50,594 nt of DNA. Source: Pseudomonas fluorescens (GTDB lineage Bacteria; Pseudomonadota; Gammaproteobacteria; Pseudomonadales; Pseudomonadaceae). Below are positions 35,769 through 43,741 of this stretch, piece after piece; within the stretch, counting starts at the first letter, position 1, and every line of letters begins with the position of its first letter. The notes beneath the pieces are model-generated. The model worked only from the letters and a program-made list of their open reading frames with translations, was not told where the DNA came from and ran no database searches. The DNA lies in NCBI RefSeq assembly GCF_018614775.1, contig NZ_JAGGOF010000113.1, positions 1 through 50,594 of the forward strand, in the 5' to 3' direction. A program made the translations under genes and the position numbers.

Positions 35769-37778
35769 GTGCGTAAAGAGATACTGGATACGCTGAGGAT
35801 CACCTTGCTGGGATTGCCTAGGCGCCACAAGCGAGCACTTCAAGTGGCGACAGATATCCTGCTAGTCTGGTTTGCCCTATGGCTTGCGTTCGTTGTTCGG
35901 CTCGGTGTCGAGGGGTTGGCCAATCCGATAAAAACTCATCTGTGGCTTTTCGGCTCTGCCCCCCTGATCGCTATTCCGATTTTCATCCGCTTCGGTATGT
36001 ATCGCGCCGTCATGCGTTATTTTGGCAATGATGCGCTGATCACAATCTGCAAAGCGGTCAGTCTCTCGGCTTTGCTGCTGGCTCTCGTAGTGTATTGGTA
36101 CAGCAACCATAAGACCGTCGTACCGCGCTCTATCATTTTCAATTATTGGTGGCTCAGCCTGATCATGATTGGCGGCCTGCGCCTGATGATGCGGCAATAC
36201 TTCCTGGGGGACTGGTTCTCTGCAGCGCAGCATGTACCCTTTACCAGCCGCGACGATGGCCTACCAAGGGTCGCCATCTATGGCGCCGGGGCCGCCGGTA
36301 ACCAACTCGTGGCTGCCTTGCGCATGGGGCGCGCCATGCGACCGGTTGCATTCATCGATGATGACATCAGTATTGCGGACCGTGTGATTGCAGGATTGCA
36401 GGTCTACGAGCCGAAGCATATCCAGAAGATGATCGATACAACCGGTGCCCAGGAGATCCTGCTGGCTGTCCCGTCATTATCTCGGGGGCGTCGTCGGGAA
36501 ATATTGACGTTGCTCGAAGGGTTTCCGCTGCATGTGCGCAGCGTTCCCGGTTTCATGGATCTGGCCAGCGGGAGGGTCAAGGTAGATGATATCCAGGAGG
36601 TGGATATTGCGGACCTCCTGGGACGTGACTCGGTCCCTGCGCAAGCTGATCTGCTTGAGCATTGTATCGCGGGCCGGACGGTGCTCGTTACCGGGGCGGG
36701 CGGCTCGATCGGCTCCGAACTGTGCCGGCAGATCCTGATGTTGAAGCCCACGACGCTGCTGCTTTTCGAGCATAGTGAATTCAATCTCTACAGCATTCTT
36801 TCCGAGCTGGAACCTCGGATCGCCCGGGAGTCCCTGTCAGTTCGCCTGTTGCCTATCCTCGGGTCGGTGCGGGATCAGGACAAGCTGCTGGACGTGATGA
36901 AGACGTGGAATGTCGACACGGTCTATCACGCCGCTGCCTATAAACATGTGCCTATGGTCGAGCACAATATCGCCGAAGGCGTCATCAACAATGTGATGGG
37001 TACGCTAAACACGGCGCAGGCAGCGTTGCAGGCGGGCGTGTCGAACTTTGTGCTGATTTCAACGGACAAGGCCGTGCGACCTACCAATGTGATGGGCAGC
37101 ACCAAACGCCTTGCGGAGTTGACCTTGCAAGCTCTCAGTCGGGAGTTGGCGCCTGTGCTGTTCGGCGATCAGGCTAATGTCTCGCGCGTCAATAAAACCC
37201 GCTTCACCATGGTCAGGTTTGGCAATGTACTCGGCTCGTCCGGTTCGGTTATTCCCCTGTTCCATAGGCAGATCAAGTCTGGCGGTCCATTGACCGTCAC
37301 CCATCCCAAGATCACACGCTATTTCATGACCATCCCCGAAGCAGCCCAGTTAGTGATCCAGGCCGGCTCCATGGGCTTGGGAGGGGATGTCTTCGTGCTG
37401 GACATGGGCGAGCCGGTGAAGATTGTCGAGCTGGCGGAAAAAATGATCCACTTGTCCGGCTTGAGCGTGCGTTCGGAAAAGAACCCTCATGGTGATATTT
37501 CAATCGAGTTCACGGGCTTGCGTCCGGGCGAAAAGCTTTACGAAGAGTTACTGATTGGCGACAACGTCGTTTCGACCCAGCACTCGATGATCATGAGTGC
37601 CAACGAGGATCATTTGCCTTGGGAGGTGCTGAAGCTCAAGCTAGGCGAGTTGCTGGTCGCCATTGAAAACGATGACTATGCGAGAGTCCGTCAATTGCTT
37701 CGGGATACTGTCAGTGGTTATGCCCCGGATGGGGAGATAGTCGACTGGATCTACCAGCAGCACCGCCTCGAACCCTGA
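35769..37778 (+). CDS. wbpM: UDP-GlcNAc 4,6-dehydratase WbpM, copy 2
   Basis: Second full-length WbpM, 669 residues from a GTG at 35769 that has AGGAG nine bases upstream. An ATG at 35718 would add 17 residues not shared with copy 1. Same plan: N-terminal helices, VAIYGAGAAGNQLVAALR, VLVTGAGGSIGSELCRQI, and Met442/Lys446 in NVMGSTKR. By eye it is very similar to copy 1 along its whole length, with mainly conservative differences, while silent third positions have diverged. It sits beside comEA, the usual neighbour of wbpM in Pseudomonas, so this is probably the resident copy. It could supply 4-keto sugar to the WecE-type aminotransferase upstream. Confidence 0.93.
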   Translation: MRKEILDTLRITLLGLPRRHKRALQVATDILLVWFALWLAFVVRLGVEGLANPIKTHLWLFGSAPLIAIPIFIRFGMYRAVMRYFGNDALITICKAVSLSALLLALVVYWYSNHKTVVPRSIIFNYWWLSLIMIGGLRLMMRQYFLGDWFSAAQHVPFTSRDDGLPRVAIYGAGAAGNQLVAALRMGRAMRPVAFIDDDISIADRVIAGLQVYEPKHIQKMIDTTGAQEILLAVPSLSRGRRREILTLLEGFPLHVRSVPGFMDLASGRVKVDDIQEVDIADLLGRDSVPAQADLLEHCIAGRTVLVTGAGGSIGSELCRQILMLKPTTLLLFEHSEFNLYSILSELEPRIARESLSVRLLPILGSVRDQDKLLDVMKTWNVDTVYHAAAYKHVPMVEHNIAEGVINNVMGTLNTAQAALQAGVSNFVLISTDKAVRPTNVMGSTKRLAELTLQALSRELAPVLFGDQANVSRVNKTRFTMVRFGNVLGSSGSVIPLFHRQIKSGGPLTVTHPKITRYFMTIPEAAQLVIQAGSMGLGGDVFVLDMGEPVKIVELAEKMIHLSGLSVRSEKNPHGDISIEFTGLRPGEKLYEELLIGDNVVSTQHSMIMSANEDHLPWEVLKLKLGELLVAIENDDYARVRQLLRDTVSGYAPDGEIVDWIYQQHRLEP

Positions 37779-37842
37779 TTTCTACACACGCCGTAACGTA
37801 CACATTTTTGACAGCCATTCATCATCGCCTAAGTTTCAGAGG

Positions 37843-37860
37843 CAGCTTGGGAAAAGCTGC
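37843..37860 (+). other. Small hairpin between wbpM copy 2 and comEA
   Basis: GCAGCTT (37843-37849 approx.) pairs with AAGCTGC (to 37860), with extra AGAG/CTCT pairing around a bulge. TTCTCTCTTA follows. It is either a weak terminator for wbpM or a leader element of comEA. Confidence 0.4.
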
Positions 37861-37892
37861 TTCTCTCTTAACGATCTGATGGAGCGTCACGT

Positions 37893-38222
37893 ATGCGTAC
37901 TGGCTATTTCTACTCTCTGATTTTTGCCCTTCTGGCCTCTACAGCGGCGATCGCCGCGCCTGTGGCCAAGCCCGAAGCAACAGCTACACCGCACGTGGTA
38001 GAAGTGTCGGCCAACCCGCAAGGCGCCAAGGTGGACCTCAATAGCGCGGATGCCGCTACATTGCAGCGCGATTTGGCTGGAGTAGGCGAGGCAAAGGCCA
38101 AAGCCATTGTTGCATATCGCGACAGTAATGGAGCTTTCTCTTCGGTAGACGAACTTCTGGAGGTCAAGGGGATTGGCAAGGCGATCTTGGACAGGAATCG
38201 CGACAAGCTGGAACTAAACTGA
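37893..38222 (+). CDS. comEA: ComEA-type helix-hairpin-helix protein
   Basis: 109 residues. An N-terminal signal peptide (about 1-22, ending AAIAAP) predicts export to the periplasm. After a proline- and alanine-rich linker, the C-terminal half carries the double helix-hairpin-helix DNA-binding unit: VDLNSADAATL...LAGVGEAKAKAIVAYR and VDELLEVKGIGKAILDRNRDKLE. ComEA proteins bind incoming DNA during natural transformation. In Pseudomonas this gene conventionally follows wbpM at the edge of the O-antigen locus. GGAG lies nine bases before the ATG. Family firm; a competence role in this organism is inference. Confidence 0.92.
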   Translation: MRTGYFYSLIFALLASTAAIAAPVAKPEATATPHVVEVSANPQGAKVDLNSADAATLQRDLAGVGEAKAKAIVAYRDSNGAFSSVDELLEVKGIGKAILDRNRDKLELN

Positions 38223-38233
38223 TGTAGCAATGA

Positions 38234-38264
38234 GGGGAGGCCGTTCGAGTTGATTGGCCTCTTC
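38234..38264. terminator. Possible bidirectional terminator between comEA and the minus-strand operon
   Basis: GGGGAGGCC (38234-38242) can pair with GGCCTCTTC (38256-38264) with two G-T pairs and a 13-base loop, between convergent genes that are 61 bases apart. T-rich sequence follows on the + side (TTCCTGTTCT). Moderate support. Confidence 0.5.
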
Positions 38265-38283
38265 CTGTTCTGGATGGCGGGAA

Positions 38284-38658
38284 TCACCCGCGGGCGGCCA
38301 CGACAGTCCCAAGAACAATCAACGCCACGCCCATAGCTTTCTGAAGTGTCATGGGCTCGCTTAAAATCCATCCACTTAACAGCAAGACCACAACGAAATT
38401 GAGGCTCATGAATGGGTAAGCGTGACTAAGATCAAATTTCGTCATCGCTGCCATCCAAGCGAGGGAGGCTAGGAAGCCAGCTGCGAAACCCGAAAAAATA
38501 CCCGGGTCTAATAGAAGTAATAACAGGAATTTTATTTTTTGGAGGGGGTCGGCAGGAAGTGGGCCTAATTTAGATATTCTAAGTTTTAGAATAAGCTGTC
38601 CGTAAACTGTAAAAGCGATGGTTGCAAGTATATAGATATAATTGAATGCGTTGGCCAT
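38284..38658 (-). CDS. Small EamA / ArnE-ArnF-like membrane transporter
   Basis: 124-residue integral membrane protein with four helices (about 5-25, 45-68, 75-95 and 103-122). FTVYGQLILKLRISKLG in helix 1 and the closing LQKAMGVALIVLGTVVAARG match the EamA/SMR-type subunits that include ArnE and ArnF, which flip undecaprenyl-phosphate-4-amino-arabinose. It is the last gene of the minus-strand operon, its ATG overlapping the previous stop (TAATG). In this setting it would flip the lipid-linked sugar loaded by the GT2 at 40856-41785. The substrate is inferred. Confidence 0.82.
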   Translation of the reverse strand: MANAFNYIYILATIAFTVYGQLILKLRISKLGPLPADPLQKIKFLLLLLLDPGIFSGFAAGFLASLAWMAAMTKFDLSHAYPFMSLNFVVVLLLSGWILSEPMTLQKAMGVALIVLGTVVAARG

Positions 38659-39581
38659 TAACGCCTCTCCAGTACAGCCAAGCCGAAACCGGTTTTACCA
38701 TAACTGTTACCGTTATAAAGCATGTATCTCTTACCTCTATGATCAAATACAAATGGGTATTCGATCATTTCCGAATCCCATCCATCTGGGGATACATCAA
38801 TACCGCTTTCCTCCAGTGCCAATCGCCATTGTGTACCACCATCGGTGGTAGCGTAGCCGATGCGATAGGTGTCCCCGACACCGCTGCGGTATGAAAACCA
38901 CATCTCCAGACCGCCCGAAGGATTCTCTGCAACGGTGGGACGTGAAAACGCCTGGGCTACACCCAGTTTGAAGGGGATCGCCAGGCCGTTACGGTGCCAA
39001 TGGTTTCCGTCATGGGAGTGTGCCGAGTTGATGACGTGGATCATTTCACCGTTTTCGGAATCCCAGGAGAGAGTCGATCCATACCACATCTCATAGCCAC
39101 CGCTTCCATTCTCAAGTACCCATGGGTAGGAAAGGCTGATGGGATCGATCTCGTTAGCGGCCATGAACGGAACTTCGCTATCGAGTGCCAGCGTGGCATC
39201 TCCGTTGACGATCAGCCTTCCGACGTCTCCTCTCCAATGCTGATTATCGGGTGATTGCCATCCCATGAAAAGCATGTAGTGCACGTCGCCGACGGTATAA
39301 CAATTACCAATGCTCACACCGTCGGCGTAAAAACTGCCTTTGGGACCGTGTTCCAGGAACGGCTGGGGGTGCTCCTTGATGATCCTCCTTTGTTCAATGT
39401 CGATGTCCACGGCGCCAATGGAGGAGCGATTGTTACAATCCCTGCCGCTGAAAAAAACGCGAAAGACATCATCGTGTAGATGCACCGGCAACGGGTTGGC
39501 AGCATGAGATATCAACTTGGGATGGGGGGGCACACTCTTAGCGGCGTACAATTGGCCAAGTTTCTTCCACCGAGATCTCAT
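38658..39581 (-). CDS. Predicted five-bladed beta-propeller glycosidase-fold protein
   Basis: 307 residues without signal peptide or membrane helix, so probably cytoplasmic. Repeated beta-strand units of the GH43/GH32-like propeller type are visible: RVFFSGRDCNNRSSIGAV, YMLFMGWQSPDN, GYEMWYGSTLSWDS, LEMWFSYRSGVGDTYRIGYATTDGG and RYMLYNGNSYGKTGFGLA, each with the aromatic-rich strand W/F-Y-x-G/S. Function unrecognised; a cytoplasmic glycosidase-like protein inside a sugar-modification operon is unusual and might be a transferase or sugar-binding partner. Its start overlaps the previous gene by four bases and its stop overlaps the next. Confidence 0.7.
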   Translation of the reverse strand: MRSRWKKLGQLYAAKSVPPHPKLISHAANPLPVHLHDDVFRVFFSGRDCNNRSSIGAVDIDIEQRRIIKEHPQPFLEHGPKGSFYADGVSIGNCYTVGDVHYMLFMGWQSPDNQHWRGDVGRLIVNGDATLALDSEVPFMAANEIDPISLSYPWVLENGSGGYEMWYGSTLSWDSENGEMIHVINSAHSHDGNHWHRNGLAIPFKLGVAQAFSRPTVAENPSGGLEMWFSYRSGVGDTYRIGYATTDGGTQWRLALEESGIDVSPDGWDSEMIEYPFVFDHRGKRYMLYNGNSYGKTGFGLAVLERR

Positions 39582-40243
39582 ATTTTTCTCAATTTACTGC
39601 TTGGCACTTTTGAACGTTCAGTTGCCGTCCCAATAAATACGCCCTCCTGCTCGGCGTCAGCCAACAGTAAGGTGCCGGCACCAATGACGCATCTGTCCGC
39701 CACCTTTATATGATCACGTAGTGTGGCATTGACCCCGATAAAGCACTGTTCGCCGATGTGAACGCCGCCAGAGATAACCACATGAGACGCTATAAATGTA
39801 TGGTCGCTGATCGTAGAGTGATGGCCTACATGATTGCCGCTCCACAAGGTGATGTTATTTCCTATGGTGACAAAGGGTTGGATGGTGTTGTCTTCAAGAA
39901 TGAAGCAATTGTCCCCGATCCTTCCCTCATTTAGTACGGTTGCATGACTGCTGACATAACTGGCAAGTGTATAGCCGAGCGCTTTTGCGACACTGTATTT
40001 TTCCTTGCGTACCGCATTCAACTTTGAGTAGCTCAGGGCTATGAACATTTCGTGATGTTCCCTAGAGTAGTGGTTTGCAATGCTCTCAAAAGCAATGACA
40101 GGTAGTCCACAGAAAACAGGGTTGGAGATATAGCTAGCGTCCACAGTAAAAGCCACGACTTCGTACGTGGAGTCGGTATTGAAGTAGAAGTAGGCTAGTT
40201 CTGCGATGTCGCCTGAGCCAAAAATGACGAGCTTTTTTTTCAT
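39578..40243 (-). CDS. NeuD/PglD-family sugar acyltransferase
   Basis: 221 residues. An N-terminal Rossmann-like nucleotide-sugar domain (KKLVIFGSGDIAELAYFYF, about 1-85) is followed by a left-handed beta-helix of hexapeptide repeats (about 90-200): NCFILEDNTIQPFVTIGNNITLWSGNHVGHHSTI... with the candidate catalytic His in NHVGHHS. PglD and NeuD enzymes acetylate amino or hydroxyl groups of nucleotide-activated sugars. Next to a sugar 4-aminotransferase system, N-acylation of a 4-amino sugar is the natural hypothesis. ATG 40243 overlaps the previous stop (TGATG); a GTG at 40246 is possible. Acyl donor and sugar not known. Confidence 0.85.
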   Translation of the reverse strand: MKKKLVIFGSGDIAELAYFYFNTDSTYEVVAFTVDASYISNPVFCGLPVIAFESIANHYSREHHEMFIALSYSKLNAVRKEKYSVAKALGYTLASYVSSHATVLNEGRIGDNCFILEDNTIQPFVTIGNNITLWSGNHVGHHSTISDHTFIASHVVISGGVHIGEQCFIGVNATLRDHIKVADRCVIGAGTLLLADAEQEGVFIGTATERSKVPSSKLRKI

Positions 40244-40875
40244 CACATTTTCCTCACCAGCAGCGTGAACTCATACAGGCCGTAATCATGCAGGAGCGCA
40301 ACGTGTCGAGAATAGCGTCGCTTGCATAAATCAAACAGTCGACAGGGATCCGCGTAGTATAAGTCATCCCGTTTCTTGTCTTCATCAGAATAAGAAGTCA
40401 GACAATTAAAGGCGAACCCCAGGCGGCTCGTACGCTCCAGTACATCCAGGGTGTTTTCGAGGTAAGCCAGCCATTCCGCGTCCGATCGACCCAGGCGAAC
40501 ATTGAAAATACCGCTGGCGACGCCGTAATCTGCTATCGCGTCGGGCTCGGAAGCCGCAATGAAGCGAGCGCCAGAAAACCCGATATAGCGCTTCGTCGCG
40601 GCATCGATCATGGCTGTCGAAACATCCGCGCCCAGATAAGAAAAATCGTGGTTGTTTGTATTCAGGTAATCGACCAGCGCGCCATAACCGCAACCCAGGT
40701 CATTAATAGAAAATGGCTGTGTGCCGTGAAAAATTTTGCACAGTTGATCGAAGCGTAGTGCTTGGCCTTGCTCGCTGTTCCAGTCCACACCGCTCGGCGT
40801 TTCGCCATGTTGCTTGAGCTTTTGTGAATAATAGCTTGCTACTTCGTCAAGCAGTTCAGTCTTGGCGCTGTGCAT
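40243..40875 (-). CDS. Class I SAM-dependent methyltransferase
   Basis: 210 residues with motif I INDLGCGYGALVDYL at about 57-70, motif II SYLGADVSTAMIDAA and motif IV-like YGVASGIFNVR. Soluble. Small-molecule or sugar O-/N-methyltransferases have this plan. It starts inside the end of the GT2 gene (overlap of 20 bases) and ends over the start of the acyltransferase gene, so it is translated as part of the operon. In the context of a nucleotide or lipid-linked sugar it may methylate that sugar or its acyl group. Substrate inferred. Confidence 0.85.
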   Translation of the reverse strand: MHSAKTELLDEVASYYSQKLKQHGETPSGVDWNSEQGQALRFDQLCKIFHGTQPFSINDLGCGYGALVDYLNTNNHDFSYLGADVSTAMIDAATKRYIGFSGARFIAASEPDAIADYGVASGIFNVRLGRSDAEWLAYLENTLDVLERTSRLGFAFNCLTSYSDEDKKRDDLYYADPCRLFDLCKRRYSRHVALLHDYGLYEFTLLVRKM

Positions 40876-41785
40876 AAATCTGCCTCACAATGGTGTAGGG
40901 GCGTTGTTTGGTTTCGGAAAATATCTTGGAAAGATAAATACCCACTACTCCGATAAACGAGATGATCATGCCTCCTAACAGCCAGATGGAAGCCATGACT
41001 GATGTCCATCCGCTCAGGGGCGTTGCCAGAAACATCCAGTGCGCGATTAAATAAGCAATATACAGCAGTGCGATAAAAGAAATGGTGATGCCAATGTAGA
41101 ATATGCCGACCAGCGGTGCATTGCTGAAGGAGGTTACCGAATTAACCAGTACCGACATTTTTCTTCTGAGTGTGTAGGTGGTTTGGCTGGTATTGTTCTT
41201 CTGGATGCTTTGCGGCTGCTGATCGAATCCAGTGATGTGCCAAAGTCCCGCAAGGAACACTTCCCGCTCTTTATGCTGCAGTAAGGCGTCTACGTAACGG
41301 CGTGTCATCAATCTGGCTGTGACGATGTTCTCAGGTAATGCCATCCCTGTGAGGGCCTGAAAGAAACGATAGAACCAACGACCGCTCCAGCGTTCGAACC
41401 AGCCTCCCTTGCGGGTCTCCTGAACGCCATAGACAACGTCGCAGCCCACTTGATGGAGTTGTTCGGAAAAGCTGAGCAGGCATTCCGGTTCTTCTTCAAG
41501 ATCGCTGTCTATTAGAAATACCTGATCTCCTTTCGAGTGGGATAAGCCGGTCATCATGGCCTTATGGTGGCCAAAGTTTCGCGAAAGGTCTACCAGCACC
41601 ACGCGATGATCTCGTTCGGTAAGCGAAACGGCAATATCCAGGCTATTGTCAGGGGAGCCGTCGTTCACGAGTACGATTTCGTAGGCGTCTCCTACATACT
41701 CCATGGCGGCGGCGCTCACTCGCGAATGAAACTCCTCGATATACGAGGCCGACTGATAAAGGGTCGCAACGATGGATAGTTTCAT
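40856..41785 (-). CDS. GtrB/ArnC-type polyprenyl-phosphate glycosyltransferase
   Basis: 309 residues. GT2 catalytic domain (LSIVATLYQSASYIEEF, VLVNDGSPDNSLDIA, DXD-type FLIDSDLEEEPE) followed by two C-terminal helices (about 230-258 and 268-293) and the tail YLSKIFSETKQRPYTIVRQIYAQ. This plan and tail are those of GtrB, YfdH and ArnC, which load a sugar on undecaprenyl phosphate at the cytoplasmic face. It lies between wbqC and the methyltransferase with overlaps on both sides. It points to lipid-linked sugar export and periplasmic transfer and not to classical repeat-unit assembly. Confidence 0.88.
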   Translation of the reverse strand: MKLSIVATLYQSASYIEEFHSRVSAAAMEYVGDAYEIVLVNDGSPDNSLDIAVSLTERDHRVVLVDLSRNFGHHKAMMTGLSHSKGDQVFLIDSDLEEEPECLLSFSEQLHQVGCDVVYGVQETRKGGWFERWSGRWFYRFFQALTGMALPENIVTARLMTRRYVDALLQHKEREVFLAGLWHITGFDQQPQSIQKNNTSQTTYTLRRKMSVLVNSVTSFSNAPLVGIFYIGITISFIALLYIAYLIAHWMFLATPLSGWTSVMASIWLLGGMIISFIGVVGIYLSKIFSETKQRPYTIVRQIYAQRQD

Positions 41786-42477
41786 TGGGTAACATGCCTC
41801 ATGTGGCGATGAGCATCTTTTCCGCAGTTGAAAAGGAGATCAAGAATGGTGACGGCATGGGTGAATTCTCCCCATAGTTGCGGGTACTCCGGATAGCCTG
41901 CATAGTCAAACCAAGTCAGTTGTATATTCATTGTTTCGAATATTTTTTCGTCTATGTAATTTTTTGCTGCTGGACCAGAGACATATTCAGTGCCCGCTGC
42001 CTGCGCGCATAAATCTGCAAGGCGTTCAGTTTGACCGTCGACCAGGTTGTAGTCCCACGAATGACTGATAGAAGTAGTGATTCCCAGGTAATCGCAAACT
42101 GCTTGGATGAATCGCTGATTTAGCACTGTAAGGTGGCTGTAGGACTCTTCCACGTAGAGGGGTTCGAGCCATTTTGCAATTTCATGGAAATGGGGCGCAC
42201 GACTATAATTTTGAATCAATGCTCTCCAATGGGCTGCGGCCCATTCCGTACCATCGATTTCAGTGTCTCTGATTTTCTGATGGTACTTGCCTTTCACTAG
42301 AACAGGGACGGTCAGCCATTGTAGACCCTGTGGCGTTTTAATTTGATTCCGGTTTCGCCAGTCACGCCGCGTGTATTGCATGTCGTCATATAAAACGAAC
42401 TCGTCGACTGAGGCGATGATGTCAAAATACCCTTTCCAAGGGATGTAGTTGGATTGAAGTATTGCGACTTTTTTCAA
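41782..42477 (-). CDS. wbqC: WbqC-family protein
   Basis: 231 residues of the WbqC-like family, recognised by the start KKVAILQSNYIPWKGYFDII, the segment VLYDDMQYTRRDWRNRNQIK and YVSGPAAKNYIDE. The family is common in O-antigen and exopolysaccharide loci, frequently near sugar aminotransferase genes, and its biochemical activity is not something I can state from sequence. The start is read as TTG 42477, with AGGAAAG six bases upstream. It is the first gene of the minus-strand operon and ends in an ATGA overlap with the GT2 gene. Confidence 0.85.
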   Translation of the reverse strand: MKKVAILQSNYIPWKGYFDIIASVDEFVLYDDMQYTRRDWRNRNQIKTPQGLQWLTVPVLVKGKYHQKIRDTEIDGTEWAAAHWRALIQNYSRAPHFHEIAKWLEPLYVEESYSHLTVLNQRFIQAVCDYLGITTSISHSWDYNLVDGQTERLADLCAQAAGTEYVSGPAAKNYIDEKIFETMNIQLTWFDYAGYPEYPQLWGEFTHAVTILDLLFNCGKDAHRHMRHVTQ

Positions 42478-42868
42478 GTGTGCTTTCCTATGACGCTAAA
42501 TCGATTTGAAAACTCTAATAAAAATACGGGTCTGTTTATCTTTGGCGTGTCAGGAAAGGGGAGGGGCAACTACTGCACAACGCCTATGCCATTGGCATAT
42601 TAATCTGCGCGGGAGGAAGCGTCACCCTTTTCGTGGAGATTTATCCATCGGTGGGCGCAGAAGCGGTTGAGTGTTCGCCCAACCGGTTTCTCGACCTCTG
42701 GGTACGCTGTACCCTTTGTAGATCTTTTAACAATTAAGTTTGGGATTGAAGGGCTAAGCTGGTCGGAGGTAATTGGGTTCCCGTGCACGAACGGGCCTGA
42801 TTTCGATCACGCGAGTATCCGCATTTGCAAAATGCTCATCCCGTCACTCCCACCGCGAGGCGTCTCCG
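42478..42868. other. Intergenic region between the minus-strand operon and the DUF1989 gene
   Basis: 391 bases between divergent genes. It must contain the operon promoter on the minus strand (AT-rich 42495-42530) and probably one for the DUF1989 gene. A hairpin CCCGT...ACGGG lies at about 42780-42795. Short reading frames exist on both strands, but none has a recognisable product or ribosome binding site. No tRNA or attachment site is visible. Composition changes here from AT-rich to the GC-rich core. Confidence 0.4.
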
Positions 42869-43720
42869 ATGTACAAAGACTACCCACCCGCCTACCAAGT
42901 CAGCAAAGGCTCAGCCCTGCAGATAGACAAGCCCTTCTACGACCGCATCCGCACCCAGCAGGACCAGCGCACCCTGATCGAACAGTTCGAAATCCCCATC
43001 CGCACCGGCCGCGCCTGGCACGTTCCAGCCGGTCACGTATTCCGCGTCACCACCCCGGTGGGCCCGCAGGTGGGCGACTTCAACGTCTGGAACGCTCACG
43101 ACCCGCGGGAACGGCTGTGGGCGGCGCGCACGCGTCAGCTTCAGGGCGCGCATGTCAGCACCCATGATCGGTTGTGGTCTAACCTGCCGTTCCTGCGACC
43201 GCTGGTGACCATCACCGATGACAGCCTCGCCGGTTATGGCATCGACGAGCACGGCGGGCGGTTGCACGATCTGCTGGGGACGCGCTGCGATCCTTACGTG
43301 AACAAGATGCTGACGGGGGAGGATTTCCATCATCACTGCCACTCGAACCTGACGCGTGCGGTGCTGCCTCATGGCTTGACTGAGTTCGATGTCCACGATG
43401 TGCTGAATATCTTTCAGTGCACCGGGCTCAACCATGACGACATGTATTTCATGAAGGCCTGTCCGGCGCAGAAAGGCGATTATCTGGAGTTTTTTGCCGA
43501 GATTGATTTGCTGTGTGCGCTGTCCACTTGCCCTGGCGGTGATCTGTCGCTGGCGATGTGGGGGCCTGAGGCTCAGGATCCGCTGAGTGTCTGCCGTCCG
43601 TTGGGGGTCGAGATCTATCGCTTGGAGGATTCGTTGCTGGAGGGTTGGAGCCAGCCTGAGCGGGCGGCATACAAGGGGTTGCATGGCTTGCACATTGCCA
43701 AGGCGGATTGGGAAAAGTGA
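42869..43720 (+). CDS. Urea carboxylase-associated family protein (DUF1989)
   Basis: 283 residues of the DUF1989 family, marked by AWHVPAGHVFRVTTPVGPQVGDFNVWNAHDPRERLWAARTRQLQGAHVSTHDRLWS-like segments (VGDFN, ERLWAARTR), HHHCHSNLTRA and the metal-site cysteines in NIFQCTGL and ACPAQKGDYLEFFAEIDLL. Family members sit beside urea or ethanolamine utilisation genes. I use ATG 42869 (MYKDYPPAYQ), preceded by GCGAGGCG; an earlier in-frame ATG adds 32 residues unlike the family. The opposite-strand ethanolamine-type permease downstream supports a role in small-amine catabolism. Reaction not assigned here. Confidence 0.87.
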   Translation: MYKDYPPAYQVSKGSALQIDKPFYDRIRTQQDQRTLIEQFEIPIRTGRAWHVPAGHVFRVTTPVGPQVGDFNVWNAHDPRERLWAARTRQLQGAHVSTHDRLWSNLPFLRPLVTITDDSLAGYGIDEHGGRLHDLLGTRCDPYVNKMLTGEDFHHHCHSNLTRAVLPHGLTEFDVHDVLNIFQCTGLNHDDMYFMKACPAQKGDYLEFFAEIDLLCALSTCPGGDLSLAMWGPEAQDPLSVCRPLGVEIYRLEDSLLEGWSQPERAAYKGLHGLHIAKADWEK

Positions 43721-43741
43721 TGCAGTAGACGCCGGCTTTCT

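Noticed and set aside
42600..42790. Short frames on both strands between wbqC and the DUF1989 gene, considered as a relic of an insertion sequence
   Set aside because: No transposase motif, no terminal inverted repeats or target duplication could be seen.
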